This document shows positions 46,101 through 57,058 of a stretch of DNA of 64,000 nucleotides, piece by piece (the stretch's first letter is position 1; each line of letters opens with the position of its first letter). A program made the translations under genes and the position numbers. This stretch comes from Exobasidium rhododendri (lineage: Eukaryota; Basidiomycota; Exobasidiomycetes; Exobasidiales; Exobasidiaceae). The DNA is taken from assembly GCA_026210745.1 (NCBI GenBank), contig CP110632.1, positions 1,612,001 through 1,676,000 of the forward strand. Reading direction: 5' to 3'. The notes beneath the pieces were generated by a model that worked only from the letters and a program-made list of their open reading frames with translations, was not told where the DNA came from and did no database searches.

Positions 46101-49100
46101 GGCAAAGACGTCGGCAGCAATCGAGGATAAGATGACCGGACTCATGGCATTGCTGCTCGAGTTGGCCAGCATTCCTCAAGCGTTGCTGCTGGACTCTTTC
46201 TCGATACAGGAAGCGATTCTGTCCCTCTCGACGTGCTGCTCGGATCGACTGGGTGACTTTGCGCCCTTGATTCGAGTCGCTTTACTTCGAAGTGTCAATG
46301 CGGAGTTGGTGGACAAGAACTTCTTGGGAGAGCCATTGAACGAACTCACCCTGCGTATTCTTTATCGACTTCGACTCATTTGCGACCAGAATCCGCTGGA
46401 TCTGACAACTGTCGCCTTCATCCAGCCACTTCTGTCGGCTATCATCACCAAAGGGGGACTGGATGTGCCTGACGACGACACCGACGAAGCTACCGAGCAG
46501 ATTCAGCTGTCCCTCGACTTCATCACCTTCCACGGTTCGGCCTGTCGAGATGAACGCTTTCCCAGACTCCAATTTATCGACGACTTGGTGCTGATTGTGT
46601 CTTCTCAAACGCAACTGGCCAAGGATGCTGTGGCCACCCTTCGATCATTGGGAGAGTTTATGAAGACGAACGCGAGTGTACACGAAGTCCAACGACTTCT
46701 TCACCACACTCTCGCCGACGAAGTCTACGTCCGAGCTGGGTCTCTGCAAGCACTTCAGCCGCTGGATCTGACAGAGATCGAGTTCTGTGTCCCACTCTGG
46801 CTCGCCTGTCACGACGAGGATGAGGAGAACAACCGACTAGCACTTAAAGCTTGGGAGGAGAATGGTCTGGATGTGCCAACAAATTACAGCAAGGATCTAC
46901 TCGTCATGCTCGAACACGATCACCCTTACGTTCGATTGAGCGCAGCCAAGAGCTTAGCCGCAGCTGCTGAATTGCACCCCGAGACGACGTCAGATCTGCT
47001 CGCAGCACTTCGCATCCTATACGAGAAGAAGAATGAGATACTCGAGCCGCAGTACGATCGATTTGGAATGATCATCGAAGAAACACTGAACAGAGAAGAC
47101 CCGTGGTGGATCCGTGGCACGATCGCCTTGACTTTCCAGCACCTAGCACCGATCGTTCCGGCGACAGATCTCGTCACCTTTTACGAATTCCTGATCGGCA
47201 AGGAGGCGCTGGGTGATCGAAGAGAAGATGTGAGGCAGAAGATGCTCGATGCAGGAACACTGACGATCGATCTGCACGGTGACAAGTGCGTCTCTGATCT
47301 CATCTCCATGTTCGAAAGCTTCCTGCAACACCCTGCTTCCGAGACCAACGACGACGTGACGGAGGCCGTCATTATCCTGTTTGGTCGACTGGCAAGGCAC
47401 TTGGATGCTACGGATGGCCGTATCTCTACCGTAGTAGATCGACTGATCGACGCACTCAAGACGCCGAGTGAGCTGGTGCAGGTGGCCGTCACGGACTGTC
47501 TCCCTCCGTTGGCGTCTGCCATCGGTGCTGATGTCCCCCGCCTGATCGAGCAGCTGTTCAAGGACCTGCTCTACGCCCCAAAATACGCAGAAAGGCGAGG
47601 TGCAGCATATGGACTGGCGGGGATGATCAAAGGGCGAGGTATCTCCAGTATCGCAGAGTTCAAGGTCATGTCGAGACTGGCGCAAGCGGTGGAAGACAAA
47701 AAGAACATCAACGGGCGTCAAGGTGCCATGATGGCATACGAGACGCTGATTGCGACTCTGCAACGTCTCTTTGAGCCGTACATTCCGCAGATCCTACCCC
47801 AGCTTTTGACTTGCTTCGGCGATCCATCCAAAGAAGTGCAAGAAGCCACTCAAGAGACTGCCCGAGTGATCATGCAGAACGTGTCAGGCTACGGGGTCAA
47901 ATTGATCATGCCTTCCCTTCTTAGTGGGCTCGACGAGAAGCAGTGGAGGACAAAGAAGGGAGCCATTGAGTTGTTGGGCGCCATGGCCTACTGTGCTCCT
48001 CGTCAGCTCAGTCAATTTCTGCCCACGATCATTCCTCATCTGAGCGAACCAATCAAAGACAGTCACACGCAAGTTCGACTGTCGGCTGAGCGGGCACTGA
48101 AGGGATTCGGGGACGTGATCAGCAACCCGGAAGTGAAGCAGCTAGTACCCATCATCATGAAGGCATTGATCGATCCAAACACAAAGACGGCCGTTGCTCA
48201 AAAGTCCATTCTGTCGCAGAAGTGGATCCACGTCATGGATGGGCCTTCTCTTGCCTTGATTATACCCGTCATCGACAGAGGACTACGAGAGAGGGGTGCC
48301 TCTGTGCAGAAGGACGCCGCTCGAATCGTGGGCAACTTGGCAAGTCTCACCGACTCAAAGGACTTTGTGCCATACCTCGAGTCGCTTGTGCCGTTGCTAC
48401 GAATCGTGCTCGTCTCCCCCGTACCAGATGCAAGATCCACCGCTGCAAAGGCATTGGGGACGCTCGTCGAGAGGCTGGGAGAAATCAACTTTGTCGACCT
48501 CGTGCCTTCCTTGCTGGCCATTCTCAAGTCAGACAAGAGTGGAATCGATCGACAAGGCTCTGCGCAAGGTCTGGCAGAGGTATTGGCTGGTCTGGGTATC
48601 GAAAGAATGGAGGCTCTGCTGCCTGACATCATCAACAATGCATCGTCTGCCGCAAGAGCCACCGTACGAGAGTCGCACATCCTGCTCCTGATCTACCTTC
48701 CTGCCACCTTTGGACTTCGATTCTCCCCGCATCTCGGACGCATCATCCCACCAATCTTGGGAGGAATCGCCGATGACAGCGAGAGTGTTCGAGAGGCTTC
48801 CATGCGAGCTGGTAGGATGATCATTGCCAACTACAGCAACAAGGCGGTGGATCTGTTGCTGCCCGAGCTAGAAGTAGGACTGTTCGACGACAATTGGCGC
48901 ATCCGACTCTCTTCCATTCAGCTGATCTCCGATCTGCTATTCCGTCTGTCGGGTGTGAGCGGCAACAACGAAGTAGAGAACGACGATGAAGACGGAGGAG
49001 CAGAGCAGAACATCGTTGCTGGCCACTCGATTCAGAAGAGCTTGGCAGAAGCACTAGGCGCAGAAAGGAGAGACAACCTGTTCGCCGCTCTGTACATTCT

Positions 49101-51291
49101 ACGACAAGACTCCATCATCAACGTTCGACAGGCGGCGATCAACGTCTGGAAGGCACTGGTCAACAACACGCCTCGTATGGCAAGAGAGATACTTGCACTG
49201 CTCGTTGATATGGTCATTAAGTTGCTGGCTCAGACGGTCGAGACGAGGGAGATGGCAGGCAGAGCGCTGGGAGAGTTGACGAGTAAGCTGGGAGAGAGAA
49301 TCTTATCGGAGAGTATACCGATGCTAGAGAGGAAGACGTTGGAGTCGGAAGAAGCAGTCCTTCGAGCAGGTGTCTGCTATGCCGTCACGGAGATCCTTCA
49401 CAACAGTACGGACAATCAACTTCAAGACCATCGAGATCGACTTATTGAATTAGTGCGAAAGGGACTCATTGACCCGTCCCAAGATGTGAGGGAGGCCGCA
49501 GCAGAAGCATTCGACGCGCTGCAGCAACATATGGGCGCCTACGCTATTGACGAGATCGTGCCGAGTCTCTTGGAAGCACTTATCAAAGCAGACGAGGAAG
49601 AGGAGGAGGAGGAGGAGGAGGAGGAGGAAGAGGAGGAGGAGGAGGGCACTGTTGCCGCGGATGGTGCGAAAGGAGAGGCTGATGACGAGCAGATCGAGGA
49701 GGATGACGATGGCGAGGACGATGGCGAGGACGAGGACGATGGCGAGGACGACGACGACAGCGAAAAGGGTCGAGCTCTGTCTGCTCTGCAAGAGATCATG
49801 AGAGGCAGCTCCGACAGCGTCTTCCCCGTGCTTGTGCCGAGTCTGATCAAACAACCGATGACCGCGTTCAATGCCAGTGCTCTTGTCACCCTGGGTACTC
49901 TGGCGGGCAACTCACTCTACCGTCGATTGTCCGTCATCATGGAAGCGATGACACAAGCGATTGATGTTGAAAAGGACGAGGAGATCAAGTCTTCCTTGCA
50001 AGAATCTTTGTCCACGTTGCTGTCCTGCATATGGGAGTATGAGGGTGTCTACCAACTGATGAACGTCCTGCTGTCTTGGTCAGGCAATGTTGAATCGGCA
50101 AAACTTCGGGCAAGAGGCTGCCGGTACTTTTCCATCTTCTGCAAAGTGAAGGATGAAGACGCCGATCTGGGGACGTATGGTATTGACTGGGTACGTCGAT
50201 TGGTCTCTTTGTTCGACGATCGTAACGATGAAGTCGTCGATGAGGCCGTCGTGGCAATGGACGCTCTCATCAAGACTGTACCAAAGGAGGATTTGGAGAG
50301 TATCACCGTCTCTCTCCGCAACACCTTGGAAGGCACAGGAACGCCCGGCAAAGAATTGGCTGGGTTCAAGCGACCTCGCGGTGCGGCACCTTTGGTCGCC
50401 GTCTTCTTGGCCGGTCTGATGAACGGTACGGCAGAAGAGAGAGAGCAGGGCGCGTACGGTCTAGCCGACATCACCGAAAGGACATCAGCCGACTCCATCA
50501 AGCCACTGGTTGTCTCCATGATTGGGCCTCTCATTCGATCGTGCGGTGATCGACACCAGCCTCAAGTGAAGGCGGCTATCGTTTACGCACTCACGGCCAT
50601 GCTGCGATTCCCTCAGCATTGCAAGCCTTTCTACCCTCAACTACAGCGATCCTTCCAGAAGGCAGTCACCGATGCATCCAGTGTCAAGATCAGAACCTTG
50701 GCCGGTCTTGGTCTGGGTAAGTTGATGGAGTTCCAAGCAAGAGTGGACTCTGTCATCATGGAATTGATCACGTTGGTGAAGCCGGGAAACGTTGCAGGCC
50801 ATTCGATGTCAACAGAGGTCATCGACATGGCTGTCTCGGCGGCAAAAGCTCTTGCTCGAGTTCTTGAAAAGGTGCCCTCCCCAAATGTAGGAGCAGCCAC
50901 ACGATCTTCCATCGACGAACTGCTCAGTGAAGTTTTTGAAAATTACCAGGCGCAGGAAGGCTTCAAGAATGCCATGGCCGATGTGATGGGAAGCTACTTG
51001 ATGATCGCGGAAGAAGGTGACGTCGCTGCTCTGGTGCAAAAGTACATCAGCTCTCCCAACGGTCTGTATTGTGACGCTCAATATGCCTCTCTCTGCATCA
51101 ACGACATGCTCAACAAGGAGGCAGAGATCCTCTATCGAGTGGCAGAGAATCCTCGAAAGCTGGCGAGACTCGTTGGTGGGTGGATCAACGACGGTCCTGC
51201 GATTGCTCGACCAGCCAGAGACAGCAAAGAGATCATGAAGACGAGATTGCCCTGGAATCGCGATGAGGGCATCCTCGAGGTGCTTGGGTAG
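43185..51291 (+). CDS. GCN1: Gcn1, activator of the eIF2alpha kinase Gcn2
   Basis: Giant HEAT-repeat protein that binds ribosomes and Gcn20 and activates Gcn2 on amino-acid starvation or ribosome collision. Exons 43185-43892 and 43960-51291; 67-nt intron; about 2679 aa, close to yeast Gcn1 (2672). HEAT repeats run throughout. The central eEF3-like/Gcn2-binding region is obvious: RRGAAYGLAGMIKGRGISSI, then FEPYIPQILPQLLTCFGDPS, KEVQEATQETARVIM, DEKQWRTKKGAIELLGAMAY, FVDLVPSLLAILKSDKSGID, RQGSAQGLAEVLAGLG. The frame is open from 43125 but without ATG there; ATG 43185 (MRTKDIRQWVGV) is the first. An acidic insert with 17 consecutive Glu (49594-49644) and Asp/Glu runs to about 49770 interrupts the C-terminal HEAT region. 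The remaining C-terminus (GAYGLADITERTSADSIKPL) is normal. Confidence 0.95.
49594..49767 (+). repeat. GAG microsatellite and Asp/Glu repeat inside GCN1
   Basis: A (GAG)n/GAA tract encodes 17 glutamates at 49594-49644. After a short Gly/Ala spacer come GAC/GAT/GAG-rich units with the recurring phrase DGEDDGEDEDDGEDDDD. It is in frame and lies between HEAT repeats. Length is likely to vary between strains. Confidence 0.85.
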
Positions 51292-51522
51292 AAGCAAACG
51301 CCCGTCTCATTTATCCCATACCATGTATAGCACCCGCTCGCTACCATGTGCAATACCAGTGGTGAAGTGATCAAAATCACACGTGTGTTTCCTTAGTGAG
51401 TAGCAGTGCATGGTGTTCAAGTTTGCATCCGTCTTTCCTCCGAAATACATCCGCTCTATTCTCTTCCCTCTTAAACCTTCACATCTACTCGCACTAGTAC
51501 TTCTACTGCGTCATACTACCCC
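51292..51522. promoter_or_regulatory. Upstream region of copy B, similar to that of copy A
   Basis: It holds GTGAGTAGCAGTGCATGG (about 51395-51412) and TTTGCATCCGTCTTTCCTCC (about 51421-51440). Near-identical strings occur on the reverse strand upstream of copy A (22230-22285). A CACGTG palindrome inside CACACGTGTG lies at 51378-51387, matching the one upstream of copy A in position and kind. Confidence 0.5.
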
Positions 51523-53068
51523 ATGTCCACATCCATCCCTACGTCAGCTTCCCAAATGCACGAGATACAAGCAATGCCTCTTGCTCGCAGCAAATCACCA
51601 TCGCCGAGCGTCAGTAGGAGCAAAGTAACAGAACCTACATTCAAGAAACTTTTGGCGGCAAACATGCGCAACTGTCGTCTGCCCAATCCATTGATGAGGT
51701 CCCGTTGTGCAATGACGTGAGTGGTGTTTGTAATGGTATCGCGGACACACGATTTTACTGATACCCTCTTCCTTTAGAATGTTCGGAGATTTTTTTCATG
51801 CTGCTCCCGTCTTGCCTCACTCCTTTTGGAGCACGGCAAGAATGCACGAGTGGCTCTACTATGCAGGAGTCATTCCCAATGGGGGCGTCGACACACAAGA
51901 ACTTGTGAAATTCAAGTATACGGATCTCAACATACTTTGGCTGCATACTATGTTCGCATACTGGATGGAGCCAACAAAAGGTCAATTTATCATCGTCCCG
52001 GAGGTGAGTAAAGAGATCGGGCAACAAGGAAAACGAATATCTTACCAGTCCCTCATTTACCAGCTTCATCAACTCATCCAGCAGGCAGAGGAGATATTGA
52101 CCGAGATCAATGAAGATACGAACGCAACTTTCCGCAACTTCACTGCAGTCAAATTACTCGACAACTGGGACGAGAGCGTTCCAGTCGAGAACGGAGATCC
52201 TGTCAAGGTGTTCCCATACTCGACATGGTTTGCAATGTCTGACGCAAGCCTTGCCAGTTGGAGCTTCGCAAATTATAAGCATATGTTCCTTGCTCGAGAC
52301 GCAGAGGTACATCATACAGCAATAGCAGGAAGAGAAGAAGAGATACCCATGCCCTACTCGCCTCCCCTCCCCACTGGCTGGAGATGGTGCTTGAGCCCGA
52401 TCATCACGTCAGCGGTGGCATGGAAGGCAATCGGAAGCTGTTGTCCTGCATCCAGGATGACGTCAGAGGCCAAACACCAACTGGAGCTCATCGACTACTA
52501 CCTGAGGCTATGTGAGTGCGAGACACCCTCATCGTGGAGAACTCTCCGTCAACCTCGCTCGTTGAACGACCTTTCGGCAATGGAGCCAGGCTTGGACGCT
52601 GAAGAGGAAGCGGAGGAAGAGGAGGTACAGGAGGTACAGAAGGTACAGAAGGTACATGAGGTACAGGAGGTACAGGAGAGCGAGAAGGAGGAGGAGGACA
52701 CTGGGACGTTGGAAGAGAGATACGACGAAATACAGGATTGGCGGCGAGAGAACGATGGTCTTCTCGATGATTTTGAACCGTTGTTGGTGAAGGCAGAGGA
52801 GATATATGTGGCCAAGGCAAGAAAGATCATTCGGGTGGCATTCGAAGAGCAGGCAGAAGAGAAGGGGTTCAGCGCTGCAATGTATTGGCTGCGCTCAAAC
52901 GATCGTATCGACAGCATTGACGATCGAGTGGACCGGCTCCGAAAACGATGGATGGCCAAGGCGATCAAGATGACTGACGAGTACGAGAGTATACCACAAG
53001 GACTCGATCGCGACGGGCTCCAGCAATGGCAGCGAGATGTTTCGGAAGCAAACAGTGGCAGCGAGTAA
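51523..53068 (+). CDS. Copy B of the three-copy family, short linker form
   Basis: Paralogue of the genes at 20242-22155 and 53464-55377, of unknown function. Exons 51523-51716, 51778-52003 and 52064-53068; about 474 aa. Intron 2 (52004-52063) is exactly 60 nt and stop-free, so an unspliced form would add 20 residues; copy A shows it is an intron. The N-terminal block (TFKKLLAANMRNCRLPN), FHAAPVLPHSFWSTARMHEW, PYSTWFAMSDASLASWSF and the C-terminal block (RSNDRIDSIDDRVDRLRKRW) are kept. The polar linker is about 120 residues shorter than in A and C and is replaced by a six-unit Val-Gln repeat (EVQ/KVQ/KVH). B is the most diverged copy in the first exons (ARSKSPSPSVSRSKVTE) but nearly identical to C in two tracts. 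Confidence 0.78.
52621..52674 (+). repeat. Nine-base tandem repeat in copy B
   Basis: Six units of GAGGTACAG or AAGGTACAG/T in frame encode E/K-V-Q/H repeats at the site where copies A and C have the long acidic linker. It probably arose by slippage after loss of the linker. Confidence 0.85.
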
Positions 53069-53463
53069 GACGCCGATCGATGATGTGTACAGATAATTCT
53101 CGCTTCTCACTCATATTTCATTGTCTTTTCATCAAATTTCATTATTTCGTCTCTTGCGACTGGGACCCGCTGAGTGGTCGCACGAGTCAGGCAGACGGTC
53201 TTTGTGATCTTTATCTACTCGGTTCTCGGGTTCAAGCTGGTCAGTCTGGTCAGACCAAATGACGTGGAAAAGAATGGCAAGACGCGTCGCGAAATGGTGT
53301 TGTGACGAGATTTTTTGGGAGGGTGATTAATTAACGTGTACCGATATTTTGGATTCGCTTTCCATCTAAAACCTTTACGTCCATCTTTTCCACCAAAAGA
53401 CATCCGCCCCCCTTTTTGCTCCCCTTCTCATTCGATCGTAATAGACATTCGTCACACCACACC
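53069..53463. other. Spacer between tandem copies B and C
   Basis: The 395-bp spacer opens with the same 3' flank found after copy C (GACGCCGATCGATGATGTGT) and closes with a promoter weakly related to those of A and B (pyrimidine-rich, CATCCGCCCCCC near 53401, CATTCGTCACACCACACC before the ATG). No other gene is seen. Confidence 0.55.
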
Positions 53464-55377
53464 ATGTCCGCATCTATTCCTACATCGGCTGCCCAGATGC
53501 ACGAGATACGAGCCAAGCCCCTTGCTCGTAGTTTGTCGCAATCGTCGAATGTCAGTCGAGGTGGTGGAGTATCAGCACCTACATTCAAGAAACTTTTGGC
53601 GGCAAACATGCGCAACTGTCGTCTGCCCAATACATCGATGATCGCCCGTTGTGCGATGACGTGAGTGTGTTTGTTATGGTATCGCGGACACACATTTACT
53701 GATACCCTCCTTCCTTCCTTCAGCAGTGACATTGAATACTTTCATGCTGCTCATGTCTTGCCTCACTCCTTCTGGAGCACGGCAAGATTGCACGAGTGGC
53801 TCTACTATGCTGGAGTCATTCCCAATGGGGGCGTCGACACACAAAAACTTGTGAAATTCAAGTATACGGAGGTCAACATACTATGGCTCGGTACGGTTTT
53901 CGCAGCCTTGATGGAGCCAACGAAAGGTCAACTTATCATCGTCCCGGAGGTGAGTAAAGAGGATCGGGCGACAAGGGGAAAACGGAATTTCTTACCAATC
54001 CCCTTCATTTACCAGCTTCATCAACTCATTCAGCAGGCGGAGGAGATATTGACCGAGATCAATGAAGATACGAACGCAACTTTCCGCAACTTCACTGCAG
54101 TCAAATTACTCGACAACTGGGACGAGAGCGTTCCAGTCGAGAACGGAGATCCTGTCAAGGTGTTCCCATACTCGACTTGGTTTGCAATGTCTGACGAAAC
54201 GCTACTACATGGAAGAATTACATCCGCACTGAGGGATATCTTTCTAACTCGAGACGCAAGGGTACAACACACAGCGATCGCAGGAAAAGAAGATAAAATA
54301 TCAATGCCCTACTCGCCTTCTCTCCCTACTGGCTGGCAATGGTGTCTGAGCCCGATCATCACGTCAGCGGTGGCATGGAAGGCGATTGGAAGTTATTGTC
54401 CTGAATCCCCTCAATCCAGGATGACGCCAGAGGCCAAACACCAATTGGAGCTCATCGACTACTACCTGAGGCTATGTGAGTGCAAGACACCCTCATCGTG
54501 GAGAAGTCTCGATCGGCCTAGCTCGTTGGGTGACCTTCCGGAATGGGAGCCAGGCTCGGCAGCTGACAACGACACCAGACAGCGTGTCTATGGAATCAGG
54601 GAATGGACTGCTCCGGTTGAGACATCTCCCTCGAAAGTCACTGGACGTAGTCAAAAATCGTCTTCGACGGATTCTCATCAACACGGGAAAAAGAGGAGGG
54701 CCGAAGCGTCAGGCCCGATCGGCAGCAGTTCTCGACAACGCTTGGCCGATGACGACCCCGAGGAACGGGAAGCTCAAAACGACGCCGAGGAACGGGAACG
54801 GCAACAGGAGCAGCAAAAGGGCGACGAAGGCGATGACGATACGCAACCCTCTCTCGTGGATGTCACCTTTGACGACGACGACGCAGCAAACACCACTGGA
54901 GAAACAAAGCAAACGTCGCTTTCTTCAGGCAGTCGACTTTCGGCAAAGTCGGGAGAGGCACTCCCGAGTATAGAAGAGGAAAGGAAAAAGGAAGAGGAGG
55001 AAGAGGCAACGAGGAAGCTGGAAGAGAGATACAACGAAATACAGGAGTGGCGGCGACGGCACGATGGTCTCCTCGATGATCTTGAACCCTTGTTGGTGAA
55101 GGCAGAGGAGAAATATGTCGCCAAGGCAAGGAAGATCATTCGGGTGGCATTCGAAAAGCAGGCAGAAGACAAAGATTTCAGCGCTGCAATGTATTGGCTT
55201 CGTTCAAACGATCGTATCGACAGCATTGACGATCGAGTGGACCGGCTCCGAAAACGATGGATGGCCAAGGCGATCAAGATGACTGACGAGTACGAGAGTA
55301 TACCACAAGGACTCGATCGCGACGGGCTCCAGCGATGGCAGCGAGATGTTTCGGAAGCAAACAGTGGCAGCGAGTAG
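53464..55377 (+). CDS. Copy C of the three-copy family, long linker form
   Basis: Paralogue of copies A and B, function unknown. Exons 53464-53660, 53727-53949 and 54016-55377; about 593 aa. Intron 1 ends in a CAGCAG tandem acceptor (53721-53726), so a Ser may be added or omitted. Intron 2 (53950-54015) is 66 nt and stop-free, so the gene reads as one frame from 53665 if unspliced. The first half of exon 2 and the long linker (REWTAPVETSPSKVT, HQHGKKRRAEASGPIGSSSR, DVTFDDDDAANTTGETKQTS) match copy A. The block NFTAVKLLDNWDESVPVEN and the C-terminal RLRKRWMAKAIKMTDEYES match copy B. C therefore looks like a mosaic of the two. The linker basic patch GKKRRAEA could be a nuclear localisation signal. 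Confidence 0.8.
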
Positions 55378-55604
55378 GACGCCGATCGATGATGTGTACA
55401 GCTACCATCTGTACATGGACATCCGGGCGACCTTACGGAGCGTCGAAGAAGAGCAGATCCTTACATCTGTACCATAACGCATTCAATATCCATAGAGTCA
55501 TAGTCATTACCATTGCTGCTTGTACAAGCTATCGATGAAGCAAAGCCCCTCTCCTCTCTATACATCCCGGAGCATACAGGTGCTTCAGTCGACCTGCCCT
55601 ACAC

Positions 55605-56370
55605 TTAAATAGCCGTCTGATCTACCCCTTCGCTCCCTGCTTCCTCCAATACTTCACTCGCAGCCATTGACCCCTTCTTTGTACCCTTGCTCCGCAAATT
55701 CACCAGTCCGAACCTCCTCTGTCTAGGTTGTCCCAATGGTGCCGGTAGCTGATCTGACTCCTTCAATACGACGCCGATGTATCGTCTGCCTGTCCTGAAT
55801 TTCGAGCTCGAAGGGTGACCACGAACTGGCTCTGTGATCGGCAGCGCAGTCTGTAATTTAAAAGGTGATAGCGCTAGACCCGACATTGCTTGATTCAATA
55901 TACTATCACTTGCTGTATTACTCCCATCAGGTCTCGCCTTCGAGAGCAGCAATTCTTTAGGGTCGGGATGAGGCTGATAAAAGCGAACGTAGCCCGGCTC
56001 GACGGCATATATCGTGTGGTCGACTCCCATCTTGACGTTCATCCCGGGATGCCATTCGGTGCCTCTCTGTCGAATGATGATCTCTCCTGATTTCACAAAT
56101 TGGCCTGCAGGAAAGGGTGGTACGATAGTGAGTAAAGAATGCACACCTGATTTCTTCAACATATACTCTACACCTACCTCCATATCGCTTCACACCCAGA
56201 CGCTTTCCTGAACTGTTACGATTGTTCTTTGAGCTACCACCACCTCTCTTGGTCGAGTTTCGGACCTGTATCGAGCCGCCGAAGGTGAATGCTGGGAGGG
56301 GTTGAGCAGCCGGAACGTGACTGGATGATGCAAGGGAGGTGCGGACGACCCTGAAGGATGAGGAGGCCAT
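55605..56370 (-). CDS. Mitochondrial large-subunit ribosomal protein bL27m
   Basis: Mitochondrial homologue of bacterial L27, which reaches towards the peptidyl-transferase centre. Exons 56370-56178 and 56104-55605; 73-nt intron; about 230 aa. The N-terminus [19 protein letters not shown] is Ser/Arg-rich without acidic residues, as a mitochondrial presequence should be. The L27 core is plain: [59 protein letters not shown] and [14 protein letters not shown]-terminal extension of about 120 residues (Ser/Pro-rich, then [18 protein letters not shown]) is longer than in bacteria, common in fungal mitochondrial L27. An extra in-frame ATG at 56385 would add five residues. Divergent from SEN2 across 688 bp. 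Confidence 0.93.
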
Positions 56371-57058
56371 GTTCAGCTGCATCACTTAGACCTATAAGTG
56401 AAATGTGCCGATGCTGTAGAGATAGAGGCGATCAAAGTGAATGTAGGCAGGGGTGCGATGGTGTAAAGGCCGTTTCCTTTCTTCTGAAAAGAGCAACGGC
56501 ACGTGGTTTATTAATTACTTTTCGATCAAGTCTTCCAGATGAAATGAAAGAGATCGAGAAGTTCACCATGACGAAACTGCTCGAGCACGGCGGCGGCAAT
56601 GTCTATTGAAACAAACGAAGATCGCGTCAGGTAGGGGCTCCATAAATAATGCGACTTTTCGCGCGCGACCTTATAAGAAAGGGGGTCTGGTGATTGTAAT
56701 GCAAATATTGATTGTACAGAATGACAATCAACACTGCGAAACTGATAGTGGTCCTGCGTCCTGTGAAAGCTGTAGAGTGACGGCTATCTGCGATGCGATC
56801 ATCTATGCTGCAAAGAGCCAATGCATTTCTACCTTCTCGGCGCCGACACGACCAGCCTGATGACTACCACTACCTCGACTGGAGGTGCGCGCGAAAGAAT
56901 GACCGGAAGACGGGAGTGGAGCCTGAATAAATCTTGATTGTTCCTAATATTTTGACTTCGAGCGCACACACATTTCAAGTCCTCGCTCTTTTCTGTTGCT
57001 CTTTCTATCTTCTGCACGATTATAGCTCCTTTCCTCCTCCTACGATAGCCCCCGCAAG
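56371..57058. promoter_or_regulatory. Divergent region between bL27m and SEN2
   Basis: A 688-bp gap, long for this window. It contains small unsupported open frames on both strands and an A/T-rich part at about 56690-56730. I found no tRNA cloverleaf or conserved frame. Confidence 0.45.

Noticed and set aside
52499-52560. Possible extra intron in the copies at a GTGAGTGC donor-like site (LRLCECKTPSSW region)
   Set aside because: The downstream sequence stays in frame and resembles coding sequence in all three copies, and no consistent acceptor was found.
53200-53260. tRNA-like GGTTCAAGC string
   Set aside because: No D-arm, anticodon arm or acceptor pairing could be drawn around it.
53665-55377. 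Single uninterrupted 570-codon frame for copy C beginning in intron 1
   Set aside because: The apparent start lies inside intron 1, and copy A proves that the later 62-66 nt segment is an intron. The three-exon model beginning at 53464 is consistent in all copies.
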